NCBI RefSeq assembly: GCF_000585375.1
Contig: NZ_KK073874.1
Coordinates: 7,351,913-7,415,912 of the forward strand
From: Cryptosporangium arvum DSM 44712
GTDB lineage: Bacteria > Actinomycetota > Actinomycetes > Mycobacteriales > Cryptosporangiaceae
Direction: 5' to 3'
Length of the DNA stretch: 64,000 nt
Below are positions 32,601 to 40,624 of the stretch, one piece after another. The notes beneath the pieces were generated by a model that did not search any database, was not told where the DNA came from, and worked only from the letters and a program-made list of their open reading frames with translations. The position numbers and the translations under genes were made by a program. Numbering within the stretch: position 1 is the stretch's first letter; each line of letters opens with the position of its first letter.

Positions 32601-34655
32601 CGCCGAATGCACCCGGCGGATGTCGACCGGGCCGGGCGCGGCGAGCGGGCCGGACTCGGTGATCGCGCGGCCGACCGGGCCGCCGACGTGCGGGGCGTCG
32701 TTGCCCGAGCGCACCCGCAGCCCGAAGTCGTACACCCAGGTGGGTCGGTCGTCGGTGCGCTGCACCCGGTACGGGCGCTCGTCCACCACCTCGACGCCGA
32801 GCGAGTGCAGCACCGGCAGCACGTCGGAGAGCGCCATCGCGTCGCCCAGGCGGTACACGGTGAAGCGGAGCCCGCGGTCGGCGGAGCGGTAGAGGCTGAC
32901 GCCGAGGTCGCCGTCCTCCTCCAGCACCTCGATGCGCGACAGGTCCTCGACGGCCTCGGCCGGCGTGTGCTCGGCCTGGTAGGCGGCGTTGAACGCGGTG
33001 CCGTAGCGGCGCAGCAGGCGGGTGGCCTGCTCCTCGCCGATCTCCCGGCGGATCTCGGCCGCGAACTCGTCGTCCCAGCTGCGGGTGGCGAAGCCCAGCC
33101 GCTGCTGCAGCGCGTCGACGTCGATCGGGCCGACCGACGTATTGGGGTCGGTGCGCACCACGAACTTCACCCGGGCGAGCACCGACTCGGTGACCCGGGT
33201 GGTGTAGTCGACGCCGACGCCGTGCAGGGCGTCCATCAGGATGTCCTGCATGCGCAGCCGGTTCTGCGTGGTGTAGCGGTCCCGCGGCAGGTAGACGACG
33301 CAGGAGATGAACCGCCCGTAGGCGTCGCGCCGGACGAACAGGCGCAGCCGGCGCCGGCCGCCGAGCCGCAGCACGGCCATCACGGTGTCGAACAGCTCGC
33401 TGGTGGCGATCTGGAACAGCTCGTCACGCGGGTAGGTCTCGAGGATCTGGAGCAGGTCCTTGCCGGAGTGGCTGCTGCGGGAGAGCCCGGAGCGCGCCAG
33501 CACCTCGTCGACCTTGCGCGAGATCACCGGCAGCGAGCGGACGCTGTCCAGGTAGGCCGCGGACGAGAACAGACCGAGGAAACGGCGTTCCCCGGTGACG
33601 TTGCCCTCGGCGTCGAACGTCTTGAACCCGACGTAGTCCAGGTAGGCCGGTCGGTGGACGGTCGAGCGCGAGTTGGCCTTGGTGATGATCAGCAGCCGCT
33701 TCTCGAGGATCTTGTCGCGCACCTCGGGGGCCATGTCGGCCAGGCGCCGCTCCCGGCCCGAGGTCTCGCGCAGGATCCCCAGACCGGTGCCGTCCACCGG
33801 GACCAGGCTGCGGTCGTCGTCGGCGGGCTCCAGGCGGTACTCGCGGTAGCCCAGGAACGTGAAGTTGTCGTCGGCCAGCCAGCGCAGCAGCTCGCGGGCG
33901 TCGGTGACGTCCTTGTCGGGCACCGGGAGCGTCTTGTGGGTGAGCCCGTCGGCGATCGTGAGCGCGCGGGCGCGCATCTCCTCCCAGTCGCTGACCGCGG
34001 CCCGGACGTCGGCGAGCACGCGGGCCAGATCGGTCTGCAGCGCCTCTTCGGCGCCGCGGTGCGAACGCCTGTCGATCTCGATGTGCATCCACGACTCGAC
34101 GACCTCGCCCGCGACCGGGGAGTCGGGGTCACCCGAGGGGCGGACGTCGGTGAGCGTGCCGTCCTCGTCGCGCACGACGACCATCTGCGGGTGCACGAGC
34201 AGGTGGACGCCGAGCTCGTGGCGGGCCAGCTCGGCGGTGACCGAGTCGACCAGGAACGGCATGTCGTCGGTGACCAGCTCGATGACCGTGTGCCCGCCGC
34301 ACCAGCCGGTGCGGCCGCTGGGCGTGAGCACCCGGAGGTTCAACCGGCCGGGGAGCCGGACGGCGGCCAGCTCGCGGTGCGACTCGGCGGCGGCCACCAG
34401 GTCGCCCGGCGAGCGGTTGAGCAGCTCCTCGGCCGGCACGTACCGGTAGTAGACCGGCAGCGCGGCCGCGACGAACGGGTCCTCGACGCCGCCGGCCGCC
34501 TTCGCGATCAACGCGTCTTTGCTGTTCTCGACCTCATCCACCGAGGCCAGCAGGTCGCCTTCCGGAACGGGTCCGGTCAGCCCCAGCTGCGGGTCGACGA
34601 TTGGCTCCAAGCCGGAGTCCTCCGTTTGCCGGGCGGACAGCGCACGCCGCTCCAT
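29646..34655 (-). CDS. gdh: NAD-specific glutamate dehydrogenase, large (180-kDa) class
   Basis: The 1669-residue protein matches the bacterial large GDH family in length and in segments such as the catalytic-core KGGFVVKNPP, GDMSGDVFGNGML and GIGTYVKA. The N-terminal half holds regulatory ACT-like segments, the centre the dehydrogenase, and the C-terminus a helical domain. It deaminates glutamate to 2-oxoglutarate with NAD, usually in the catabolic direction. GGAGGAG stands seven bases before the ATG. A putative amide/urea-binding lipoprotein gene follows directly, which links the pair to nitrogen supply. Confidence 0.96.
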   Translation of the reverse strand: MERRALSARQTEDSGLEPIVDPQLGLTGPVPEGDLLASVDEVENSKDALIAKAAGGVEDPFVAAALPVYYRYVPAEELLNRSPGDLVAAAESHRELAAVRLPGRLNLRVLTPSGRTGWCGGHTVIELVTDDMPFLVDSVTAELARHELGVHLLVHPQMVVVRDEDGTLTDVRPSGDPDSPVAGEVVESWMHIEIDRRSHRGAEEALQTDLARVLADVRAAVSDWEEMRARALTIADGLTHKTLPVPDKDVTDARELLRWLADDNFTFLGYREYRLEPADDDRSLVPVDGTGLGILRETSGRERRLADMAPEVRDKILEKRLLIITKANSRSTVHRPAYLDYVGFKTFDAEGNVTGERRFLGLFSSAAYLDSVRSLPVISRKVDEVLARSGLSRSSHSGKDLLQILETYPRDELFQIATSELFDTVMAVLRLGGRRRLRLFVRRDAYGRFISCVVYLPRDRYTTQNRLRMQDILMDALHGVGVDYTTRVTESVLARVKFVVRTDPNTSVGPIDVDALQQRLGFATRSWDDEFAAEIRREIGEEQATRLLRRYGTAFNAAYQAEHTPAEAVEDLSRIEVLEEDGDLGVSLYRSADRGLRFTVYRLGDAMALSDVLPVLHSLGVEVVDERPYRVQRTDDRPTWVYDFGLRVRSGNDAPHVGGPVGRAITESGPLAAPGPVDIRRVHSAMENAFAACWRGECEVDGFNALVVSAGLAWDEVVVLRAYAKYLRQAGSRWSQEYVERVLAEHPTIARQLVDLFTARFDPNFRGDAGARAAAADALKTTLDEALDAVQSLDADRILRSVLTLISATLRTNHFQRGRTGRHKPYLSFKIDPRAVPDLPAPRPAFEIFVYSPRVEGVHLRFGAVARGGLRWSDRREDFRTEILGLVKAQMVKNTVIVPVGSKGGFVVKNPPPGGDRDALMAEGIECYRTFIRGLLDVTDNLRDGRTVVPPPDVVRHDGDDSYLVVAADKGTATFSDIANEVAAEYGFWLGDAFASGGSVGYDHKAMGITARGAWESVKRHFRELGLDTQAEEFTVVGVGDMSGDVFGNGMLLSEHIRLVAAFDHRHIFVDPTPDAAIGFAERRRLFDLPRSSWAEYDASLISAGGGVFPRTAKAIVLTPEMRTALGLPETAQKLSPNELMKAILLAPVDLLWNGGIGTYVKASDETHADAGDKSNDAVRVDGKQLRVRVVGEGGNLGLTQRGRIEYALAGGRVNTDAIDNSAGVDTSDHEVNIKILLDQAVHAGELDTADRNALLAEMTDEVAHLVLADNYSQNEALSLARHLAPRLFGVHRRLMSELERTGRLNRALEFLPDDETAASRESLTSPELSVLLAYVKITLADDVLAGGVPDDPWCRPILRDYFPTPLREKYALYAEKHPLHREIITTAVVNEVVNHGGISFVYRAMEETGATQADIVRAYAVIRDVFGLDKLWKAANELDASVPATAQTAVMVQARRVLDRGVRWLLQSRSGTIDVEADIERLKPGMSELTAEMGGLMLGREAERYRSFASELESEGVPTDLADRVTSTLYGFGLLDVVELARHTELPRREVATLYYTLSERFRIDEMLDRISALPRADRWQALARLALRYDLYSTLDSLTREVLRRVPGDLPAEERVSRWADANADNISRALTTLGLLAEDAPSDLATLTVVLRQIRTVVRASAAHAG

Positions 34656-34802
34656 TTACCGCTCCTCCGTTGGCCGCGACACTGCGGTTCCACCGCCGGA
34701 TCGCACGCGGGACGGTGACGCCCGGTTACGCAGCGGTGCCAGCGGCCACCCTAACCCGTGGCGACATCCCGTTCGGGTCCGCAGGTGGGTGGAGAAAAGC
34801 GG

Positions 34803-34828
34803 CGAGGGGGCCATTTCTGGCCCCCTCG
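34803..34828 (-). terminator. hairpin terminator after the thioredoxin-TPR gene
   Basis: A perfect 11-bp stem (34803-34813 with 34818-34828) closes a 4-base loop that reads GAAA on the minus strand, a GNRA tetraloop. It starts six bases after the stop of the minus-strand gene and is followed within a few bases by TTTT. This is the best terminator in the window. Confidence 0.85.
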
Positions 34829-34833
34829 GTACC

Positions 34834-35748
34834 TCAGAACAGCGCGTTCGTCAGGTCGCGGCGCGCCTTGTTCACCACCGGATCGTCCGGCGGCGCGATC
34901 GCGAACAACTCGAGCAGGTGGGTGCGGACCCTGTTCCGGTCGTCGCCGGACGTCCGCCGCACCAGCGCGACCAGGCGGGCGAACGCCTGGTCGGCCAGGC
35001 CGGAGACGAACTCGACGTCGGCGGCCAGGGTCTGGGCGTCGATGTCGGCCGGGGCCGCCTCGGCTTTGGCCAGCACCTCGCGGCCGTCGGTGACGCCCTC
35101 CAGGCGGCGCATCAGCGCGATCTGGGCCAGGCCGCTGGTGGCGTTCCCGTCACCGGGCGTCTCGGCCAGCATCGCCTTGTACGCCGCCTCGGCGCCGTCG
35201 AGGTCGCCCGCCTGGAGCTTGTCGTCGGCGTCGGCCAGCCGCGGGTCGGCGGGGAGTTCCGCTTCGCCGCCGGCGGCCTTGACGACCGCGGCGAGCCACT
35301 GCCGGAGGTTGGCCTCCGGCTGCACGCCGGCGAACGCGTCGACCGGCTGGCCGTTCACGATCGCCATCACGAACGGAATGCTCTGGACGCGGAACGCCTG
35401 CGCCAGGCGCGGGTTGGCATCGATGTCGATCTTGGCCAGGATCCAGGCCCCGTCGGCCTCACCCGCGAGCTTTTCGAGCACGGGTGAGAGTTGCTTGCAG
35501 GGCTGACACCACTCGGCCCAGAAGTCGATGACCACCGGCGTCTGCAGGGAGCGCTGGAGGATCTCGTTCTGGAACGTCGCCTCGGTGACGTCGATGACGT
35601 AGGGCGAGCTGCCGGCCGCGGCCGGCGTCGGGGCTCCCGCCGGTTCGCCACCGGCCGGCGCAGCCGCGGGCGTACTGGAACGCAGTGCGGAGAGATCGAC
35701 GGCGCCGGCCAGCGAGGCGGCCGTCATGCGGGGATTCGGCTGTCGCAT
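34834..35748 (-). CDS. thioredoxin-domain protein with TPR tail (YbbN/CnoX-like)
   Basis: The 304-residue protein has a Pro/Ala-rich N-terminus, a thioredoxin domain (about residues 50-160) with the redox site WAEWCQPCK, and a helical TPR-like C-terminal half. This layout is that of the YbbN/CnoX co-chaperone family, which holds oxidised or unfolded clients. Here both cysteines of CxxC are present, so a true redox activity is possible. A strong hairpin follows the stop. The start MRQPNPRM has no strong ribosome binding site; the second methionine is an alternative. Confidence 0.9.
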   Translation of the reverse strand: MRQPNPRMTAASLAGAVDLSALRSSTPAAAPAGGEPAGAPTPAAAGSSPYVIDVTEATFQNEILQRSLQTPVVIDFWAEWCQPCKQLSPVLEKLAGEADGAWILAKIDIDANPRLAQAFRVQSIPFVMAIVNGQPVDAFAGVQPEANLRQWLAAVVKAAGGEAELPADPRLADADDKLQAGDLDGAEAAYKAMLAETPGDGNATSGLAQIALMRRLEGVTDGREVLAKAEAAPADIDAQTLAADVEFVSGLADQAFARLVALVRRTSGDDRNRVRTHLLELFAIAPPDDPVVNKARRDLTNALF

Positions 35749-35779
35749 GAGTTCTAGTCTTCCACTCCCGCGGCGGTTC

Positions 35780-36097
35780 TCAGACGCCCGCGGGCTCCAA
35801 CGTGCGATCAGCGGCCTTCTTCGCGGCCCAACGCTCGAAGAACAGGGTGCCGAACGGCGGGATCGACGCGATCAGACCGACGAGCGTCGCGCGGACGCTC
35901 CAGCCCGCCACCGGCCGCGTGAGCAGCACGGACACCAGGTAGAGGATGAACAGGGCGCCGTGGATGGGCCCGAAGATCTTGACCCCGATCTCGTTCTCCA
36001 CCACGAGGTACTTGAAGACCATGCCGATCAGCAGGCCGGTCCAGGACACGGCCTCGGCGAACGCCGCCAAGCGAAAGAATCGGAACGTGTTCGGCAC
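35780..36097 (-). CDS. DUF3817 integral membrane protein
   Basis: The 105-residue protein starts MPNTFRFFRLAAFAEAVSW and has three hydrophobic helices with the family segments GLLIGMVFKYL and FGPIHGALFILYL. DUF3817 proteins are small membrane proteins of unknown function. The GTG at 36097 is preceded by GGAG and gives the usual family length; the frame stays open further upstream, with a possible GTG 13 codons earlier. Confidence 0.85.
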   Translation of the reverse strand: MPNTFRFFRLAAFAEAVSWTGLLIGMVFKYLVVENEIGVKIFGPIHGALFILYLVSVLLTRPVAGWSVRATLVGLIASIPPFGTLFFERWAAKKAADRTLEPAGV

Positions 36098-36171
36098 CGT
36101 CGGGCTCCACTCCTGCCGGGTCTTTGTCGACACAGCGTAGACGAGTGGCGCGCGAGGCGGTAAGGCGACCC

Positions 36172-36987
36172 TCAGGCGGGTACGGAAGCCCGGCGGCCGA
36201 CGGCCGGGCGGACCCGGTAGACGCCCGGGCCGATGCGCTCGGAACGCCGCCGCATCGCCGCGGCGAGCGGGCTCGGCCACCGGGTCCGGTCGGACCAGAC
36301 GACCGCGGACAGGTCGGCGCCGCGGAGATCGGCCTCGGACAGCACGGCGCCGCTCAGGTTCGCGCCGGTGAGGTCGGCCCCGGACAGGTCGGCCCCGGCC
36401 AGCACCGCGTCGTCCAGAACGGCACGGCGCAGGTTCGCGTCGGTGAAGCGGGCCCGGCGGAACGTCGCCGTCGACGCGTCGGCACCCGGCAGTTTCGCGC
36501 CGTCGAAGCGGGCGCCGTCGGCGTCGGCACCGACGAGGTGGGCGGTGCCCAGATCGGCCTCGCGCAGATCGGCCCCGGCCAGGTCGGCCGCCACCAGATC
36601 GGCGCGCCGCAACCGGGCGCGGACCAGATCGGCGTCGGCGAGGCGGGTCGAGCGCAGGTTGGCGTCGCTCAGGTCGGCCTCGCGGAGCGACGCGCCGCGC
36701 AGGTCGGCGCGGGCCAGACAGATCTCACGCAGGTCGACGCCGGACAGCGCGGCCTTCTCGAGCTCGGCGTCGCGCAGGTCGGCACCGCGCAGGTCGACCC
36801 CGTCGAGCTGACCGGCGCGCAGGTCGGCGTCGGACGGGAGCAGGCGTACGTCGAGGGCGGTACCCACCTCGACGACCATCGTGGTGACCTGACGATCGAC
36901 CCAGCCGGCCTGGGCCTCGGGAAACGCGGAGTCGAACAGCTCCCGGCTCAGCTCACGGAAACTTCCCCGGGCGGGACCATGGTCCAT
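36172..36987 (-). CDS. pentapeptide repeat protein
   Basis: The 271-residue protein has an N-terminal segment of about 50 residues and then some 35 A(D/N)Lxx pentapeptides (ADLRGASLREADLSDANL and similar) to about residue 235. These fold as a right-handed four-sided beta helix. Some family members mimic DNA and protect gyrase; others have no known role. The ATG follows GAGGAGGG. It is in a minus-strand run with a 109-residue protein and a two-helix membrane protein, separated from the former by ten bases. Confidence 0.93.
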   Translation of the reverse strand: MDHGPARGSFRELSRELFDSAFPEAQAGWVDRQVTTMVVEVGTALDVRLLPSDADLRAGQLDGVDLRGADLRDAELEKAALSGVDLREICLARADLRGASLREADLSDANLRSTRLADADLVRARLRRADLVAADLAGADLREADLGTAHLVGADADGARFDGAKLPGADASTATFRRARFTDANLRRAVLDDAVLAGADLSGADLTGANLSGAVLSEADLRGADLSAVVWSDRTRWPSPLAAAMRRRSERIGPGVYRVRPAVGRRASVPA

Positions 36988-36997
36988 GAGCCCTCCT

Positions 36998-37327
36998 CTA
37001 ACGGGAGTTCGCCATCGCGGGCTGCGGGCAGATGGGACACCGTCCCTGGCGTGCCATCTTGTTCAAGAGTAGCGCGGATGCGCGAACCGCTCGACGGATC
37101 GCGAGTTCTCCGGACACATTGGGTTTCACGATGTCGGTGTCGAGCACCCGAGCGACCACGATCTCCCAGTGCGCCTGGGCGGCGCGCCAGCCGACCGCGT
37201 GGATGGCGACGAACGTCGGCACGAATTCGGTGGGGACGCCGGGCCAGCCGTCCGGAACGGGCACGAAACTGCGCCGCGTTCCTTCGGTTCCGGCCAGCTC
37301 GGCCAGGAGCGGGATCAGTTCACTCAT
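36998..37327 (-). CDS. small protein of unknown function with C-terminal CPIC motif
   Basis: The 109-residue protein starts MSELIPLLAELAGTEG and ends with GRCPICPQPAMANSR. The middle is predicted helical (FVAIHAVGWRAAQAHWEIVVARVLD). The CxxC near the C-terminus could bind metal only with partners from another chain, since no other cysteines are present. I do not recognise the family. It overlaps the preceding membrane protein by eight bases and lies ten bases before the pentapeptide protein, so the three are likely one transcript. Confidence 0.7.
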   Translation of the reverse strand: MSELIPLLAELAGTEGTRRSFVPVPDGWPGVPTEFVPTFVAIHAVGWRAAQAHWEIVVARVLDTDIVKPNVSGELAIRRAVRASALLLNKMARQGRCPICPQPAMANSR

Positions 37328-37769
37328 CGCCGAGTTCCCGCAGGATGTCGCGGAGCTCGTCCTTGGAGATCTGCGGGAACTGCTCGTCGAGCGGCCGGGA
37401 GCGGCGGGAGGCGATCGAGTCGCTCACGACGTAACCGGCGACCGCGCCCGCGACGCCCGGCATGACCAGCCACCCGGCGACCGAGAGGAACCAGGCCAGC
37501 ACCGGCGCGCTGGTGTCGGCCGGCGACTCGATGCCGAGGCTCACGTCGTAGGCGTCCCGCCAGCCGACGACGAACCCGGTGACGACGTAGAGCACGACGA
37601 GCCCGGCCAGTACCGGAGCACCGCGGAAGAATAACCAGTACCGCAGGTTGCGCTGATGGCCCCGGGAACGCCACCAGCGGCGCACCAGGTCGCGCCGTCG
37701 TTCGCGCACGACGACGGGAACCGGGAGAGGGAAGTCCGCCGGGAGGTCGGCGCCCGGTGACCGAGCCAT
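37320..37769 (-). CDS. two-helix membrane protein of unknown function
   Basis: The 149-residue protein has a basic N-terminal region (VVRERRRDLVRRWWRSRGHQ), two hydrophobic helices (APVLAGLVVLYVVTGFVVG and FLSVAGWLVMPGVAGAVAGY) and an acidic C-terminus. It belongs with the short actinobacterial membrane proteins lacking an assigned role. It is the first gene of the three-gene minus-strand run ending with the pentapeptide repeat protein. Confidence 0.75.
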   Translation of the reverse strand: MARSPGADLPADFPLPVPVVVRERRRDLVRRWWRSRGHQRNLRYWLFFRGAPVLAGLVVLYVVTGFVVGWRDAYDVSLGIESPADTSAPVLAWFLSVAGWLVMPGVAGAVAGYVVSDSIASRRSRPLDEQFPQISKDELRDILRELGDE

Positions 37770-37806
37770 ACCGACAAACTACGGTGTGCGGCCCTCGCCG
37801 CGCTTC

Positions 37807-38784
37807 TCAGTTGCTCGTCTCGGCGAGCAGACGGTCCGCGGCCGTGAAGGGGTCCGCCGCTCCGGTGGCCACCTGCTCGGCGAGGGTGTCCAGCGCCGCA
37901 CCGCCGCGCACCTCGCCGATCCGGGCGCGGAGGGCGGCCACGGCGATCGCTTCGATCTCGCGGGCGGCCCGGAGACGGCGGCGGTCGCGCAGTTCGCCGG
38001 TGCGCTCGAGGTGGTCCCGGTGGGCGTCGATCGCCGCGACCACGTCGTCGATGCCCTCACCGCGCGCGGCCACGGTTTTCACGATCGGCGGACGCCACGG
38101 CCCGTGCTCACCCGCCAGCGCGAGCGCGCCGCGCAGGTCCCGCACGGTGGTCGCCGCGCCCGCGCGGTCGGCCTTGTTGACGACGTAGACGTCCGCGATC
38201 TCCAGGATGCCGGCCTTCGCGGCCTGGATGCCGTCGCCCATCCCCGGCGCGAGCAGCACGATCGTCGTGTCGGCGAGCGACGCGATCTCGATCTCGGCCT
38301 GCCCGACGCCGACCGTCTCGACCAGCACCACGTCGAACCCGGCGCCGTCGAGCACCCGGATCGCCTGCGGCGTGCCCCAGGACAGCCCGCCCAGGTGCCC
38401 CCGGGACGCCATCGACCGGATGAAGACGCCGGGGTCGGTGGCGTGCTGCTCCATCCGGATCCGGTCCCCGAGCAGCGCGCCGCCGGAGAACGGCGACGAC
38501 GGGTCCACCGCGAGAACGCCGACCGTCTTCCCGCGCGCGCGGAGCGCCCCGACGAGCGCGTTGGTGCTCGTCGATTTCCCGACGCCGGGCGAGCCGGTCA
38601 GCCCCACGACGCAGGCCCGGCCGGTGTGCGGTGCGAGCGCCGCCGCGACCTCGCGCAGTGCGGGCCCGGCGTTCTCGACCATGCTCACCAGCCGTGCCAC
38701 CGCCCGGGGAACGCCGTCGCGGGCCTGCGCGACGAGTTCCCCGACGTCCGCGGCCGTCGTGGCCGCCCGGCGAACGGAGATCAA
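37807..38784 (-). CDS. meaB: methylmalonyl-CoA mutase-associated GTPase MeaB/ArgK
   Basis: The roughly 325-residue protein has a P-loop GTPase core with GSPGVGKST (Walker A), [16 protein letters not shown] and NKAD, all typical of MeaB. It loads and protects the B12 cofactor of methylmalonyl-CoA mutase or a related mutase. I chose a TTG at 38784 because it overlaps the thiolase stop as TTGA and gives the usual family length; no ATG or GTG is available at the right place. It follows thiolase in the same operon. Confidence 0.93.
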   Translation of the reverse strand: MISVRRAATTAADVGELVAQARDGVPRAVARLVSMVENAGPALREVAAALAPHTGRACVVGLTGSPGVGKSTSTNALVGALRARGKTVGVLAVDPSSPFSGGALLGDRIRMEQHATDPGVFIRSMASRGHLGGLSWGTPQAIRVLDGAGFDVVLVETVGVGQAEIEIASLADTTIVLLAPGMGDGIQAAKAGILEIADVYVVNKADRAGAATTVRDLRGALALAGEHGPWRPPIVKTVAARGEGIDDVVAAIDAHRDHLERTGELRDRRRLRAAREIEAIAVAALRARIGEVRGGAALDTLAEQVATGAADPFTAADRLLAETSN

Positions 38785-39977
38785 GCCTTCGGGACCCGCA
38801 CGATGAGCGCGTCGCCCTGGCCGCCGCCGCCGCAGAGCGCCGCCGCACCCACGCCGCCACCGCGCCGCTGCAGCTCCAACGCCAGGTGCAGCGCGATCCG
38901 GGTGCCGGACATCCCGATCGGGTGCCCCAGCGCGATCGCCCCGCCGTTGACGTTGACCTTGGCGTCGATCTCCTCGGCGGAGAGCCCGAGCGCACGGGCC
39001 GAGTGCACACCGACGGCGGCGAACGCCTCGTTGATCTCGATCAGGTCGAGGTCGGCGACGGTCAGGCCCTCCTTGCCGAGCGCGTGCTGGATCGCGTTCG
39101 ACGGCTGCGGCAGCAGCGAGTTGTCGGGCCCGGCGACGTTGCCGTGGGCACCGATCTCGGCCAGCCAGGTCAGCCCCAGCTCCTCGGCCTTGGCCTTGCT
39201 CATCACGACGACCGCCGCCGCGCCGTCGGAGATCTGCGACGACGAGCCCGCGGTGATCGTCCCGTCCTTGGCGAACGCGGCACGCAGCTTGCCCAGCGTC
39301 TGGGTGGTGGTGTCGGCACGCACGCCCTCGTCGGTGGCGAAGCTGATCGGGTCGCCCTTGCGCTGCGGGATCTCCACCGGCGTGATCTCGGCGTCGAACA
39401 CGCCGTTCTTCGCCGCGGCCGCGGCGCGCTGGTGGCTGCGCGCGCTGAACGCGTCCTGGTCCTCGCGGGTCAGCCCGGCGAGGCCGGCGAACTTCTCGGT
39501 GGACTCGCCCATCGCGATCTTCTCGAACGAGTCGGTCAGACCGTCGTGGGCCATCGAGTCGAGCACCTCGATCGAGCCGTACTTGTATCCCGCGCGCGAC
39601 TTCGGCAGCAGGTGCGGCGCGTTGGTCATCGACTCCATGCCGCCTGCCACCACGACGTCGAACTCGCCGGCGCGGATGAGCTGGTCGGCCAGCGCGATCG
39701 CGTCGATGCCCGAGAGGCACACCTTGTTGATCGTGATCGACGGGACCGACTGCGGGATGCCGGCCTTGATCGCCGCCGGGCGGGCCGGGTTCTGACCGGC
39801 GCCGGCCTGCAGCACCTGCCCCATGATCACGTACTGCACCTGCTCGGGCGTGACCCCGGCGCGCTCGAGCGCGGCCTTGATCGCCACCGCGCCGAGGTCG
39901 GAGGCGGCGAAGTCCTTCAACGAGCCCTGGAGCCGTCCCATGGGGGTCCGCGCGCCGGCGACGATTACCGAGGTCAT
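38781..39977 (-). CDS. acetyl-CoA C-acetyltransferase (thiolase)
   Basis: The 398-residue protein is a full-length thiolase. The acyl-accepting cysteine is in [11 protein letters not shown] (near residue 88), and the other catalytic pair is in [14 protein letters not shown] and CGGGGQGDA. It condenses two acetyl-CoA to acetoacetyl-CoA or runs the reverse. GGAGGCG lies eight bases before the ATG. It is divergent from mce with a 142-base shared region and overlaps meaB, consistent with a C4 acyl-CoA pathway. Confidence 0.95.
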   Translation of the reverse strand: MTSVIVAGARTPMGRLQGSLKDFAASDLGAVAIKAALERAGVTPEQVQYVIMGQVLQAGAGQNPARPAAIKAGIPQSVPSITINKVCLSGIDAIALADQLIRAGEFDVVVAGGMESMTNAPHLLPKSRAGYKYGSIEVLDSMAHDGLTDSFEKIAMGESTEKFAGLAGLTREDQDAFSARSHQRAAAAAKNGVFDAEITPVEIPQRKGDPISFATDEGVRADTTTQTLGKLRAAFAKDGTITAGSSSQISDGAAAVVVMSKAKAEELGLTWLAEIGAHGNVAGPDNSLLPQPSNAIQHALGKEGLTVADLDLIEINEAFAAVGVHSARALGLSAEEIDAKVNVNGGAIALGHPIGMSGTRIALHLALELQRRGGGVGAAALCGGGGQGDALIVRVPKA

Positions 39978-40024
39978 GGGATACGCCTCCGATAAGTAAC
40001 GATTACGGGGATGTCACGTCACCA

Positions 40025-40036
40025 TACCGATGGGTA
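40025..40036. promoter_or_regulatory. candidate operator, TACC-N4-GGTA
   Basis: The 12-mer TACCGATGGGTA lies in the divergent region between thiolase and mce. It matches the palindrome pattern found upstream of the enoyl-CoA hydratase and other acyl-CoA genes in this window. Confidence 0.45.
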
Positions 40037-40119
40037 GCTTGGTTCGACCCGTGAGAGACGCCACAGCTTTTCGCAGGTCGCATGCGTACCTTCGCGGTCA
40101 CGCTGAGAGGAGGCCACCG

Positions 40120-40554
40120 ATGGCCATTCGCCGGATCGACCACGTCGGTATCGCCGTTCCGGACCTGGACGAGGCGCTCGCGTTCTACCGGGACAACTTC
40201 GGCCTGGTCGCCGAGCACGAGGAGATCAACGAGGAGCAGGGCGTCCGGGAAGCGATGCTGGTGCCGGCCGGCGGCGACCCGTCGACCGCCCGGCTGCAGC
40301 TCCTCGCGCCGCTGCGCCCGGACTCCGCGATCGGCAAGTTCCTCGACCGGTCCGGGCCGGGCATCCAGCAGATGGCGTACACGGTCGACGACGTCGAGGA
40401 GACGAGCGCCGAACTGCGGGCCAAGGGCCTGCGCCTGCTCTACGACGCCCCGCGCCGCGGCACCGCGGGCTCACGCATCAACTTCGTCCACCCCAAGGAC
40501 GCCGGCGGCGTCCTGGTCGAACTCGTCGAGCCCGGTGGACTGGGTCACAGCTGA
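40120..40554 (+). CDS. mce: methylmalonyl-CoA epimerase
   Basis: The 144-residue protein is a glyoxalase-fold epimerase with RRIDHVGIAVPDLDEAL at the start and GIQQMAYTVDD in the second half. Its metal-binding residues would be His8 in the first motif, the Gln in GIQQMAY, and the glutamate of VELVEP near the end. It interconverts (R)- and (S)-methylmalonyl-CoA. GAGAGGAGG stands before the ATG at 40120. It is followed by ccr and faces the thiolase-meaB pair. Confidence 0.94.
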   Translation: MAIRRIDHVGIAVPDLDEALAFYRDNFGLVAEHEEINEEQGVREAMLVPAGGDPSTARLQLLAPLRPDSAIGKFLDRSGPGIQQMAYTVDDVEETSAELRAKGLRLLYDAPRRGTAGSRINFVHPKDAGGVLVELVEPGGLGHS

Positions 40555-40568
40555 ACTTTCTGAATCGC

Positions 40569-40580
40569 TACTGGTAAGTA
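40569..40580. promoter_or_regulatory. candidate operator, TACT-N4-AGTA
   Basis: TACTGGTAAGTA lies in the 70-base mce-ccr gap, 44 bases before the ccr start, and fits the TAC(C/T)-N4-(A/G)GTA pattern. Its presence inside the mce-ccr run suggests that ccr has its own regulated promoter. Confidence 0.45.
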
Positions 40581-40624
40581 ACATCGGCCGCCACCGACCC
40601 CCCGTGATCTTGGAGGCGCCGACC

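Noticed and set aside
29298-34718. An open frame of about 1800 codons on the plus strand opposite the glutamate dehydrogenase gene
   Set aside because: It is the antisense shadow of a strongly conserved GDH gene; its product is Arg/Gly/Val/His-rich low complexity without domains.
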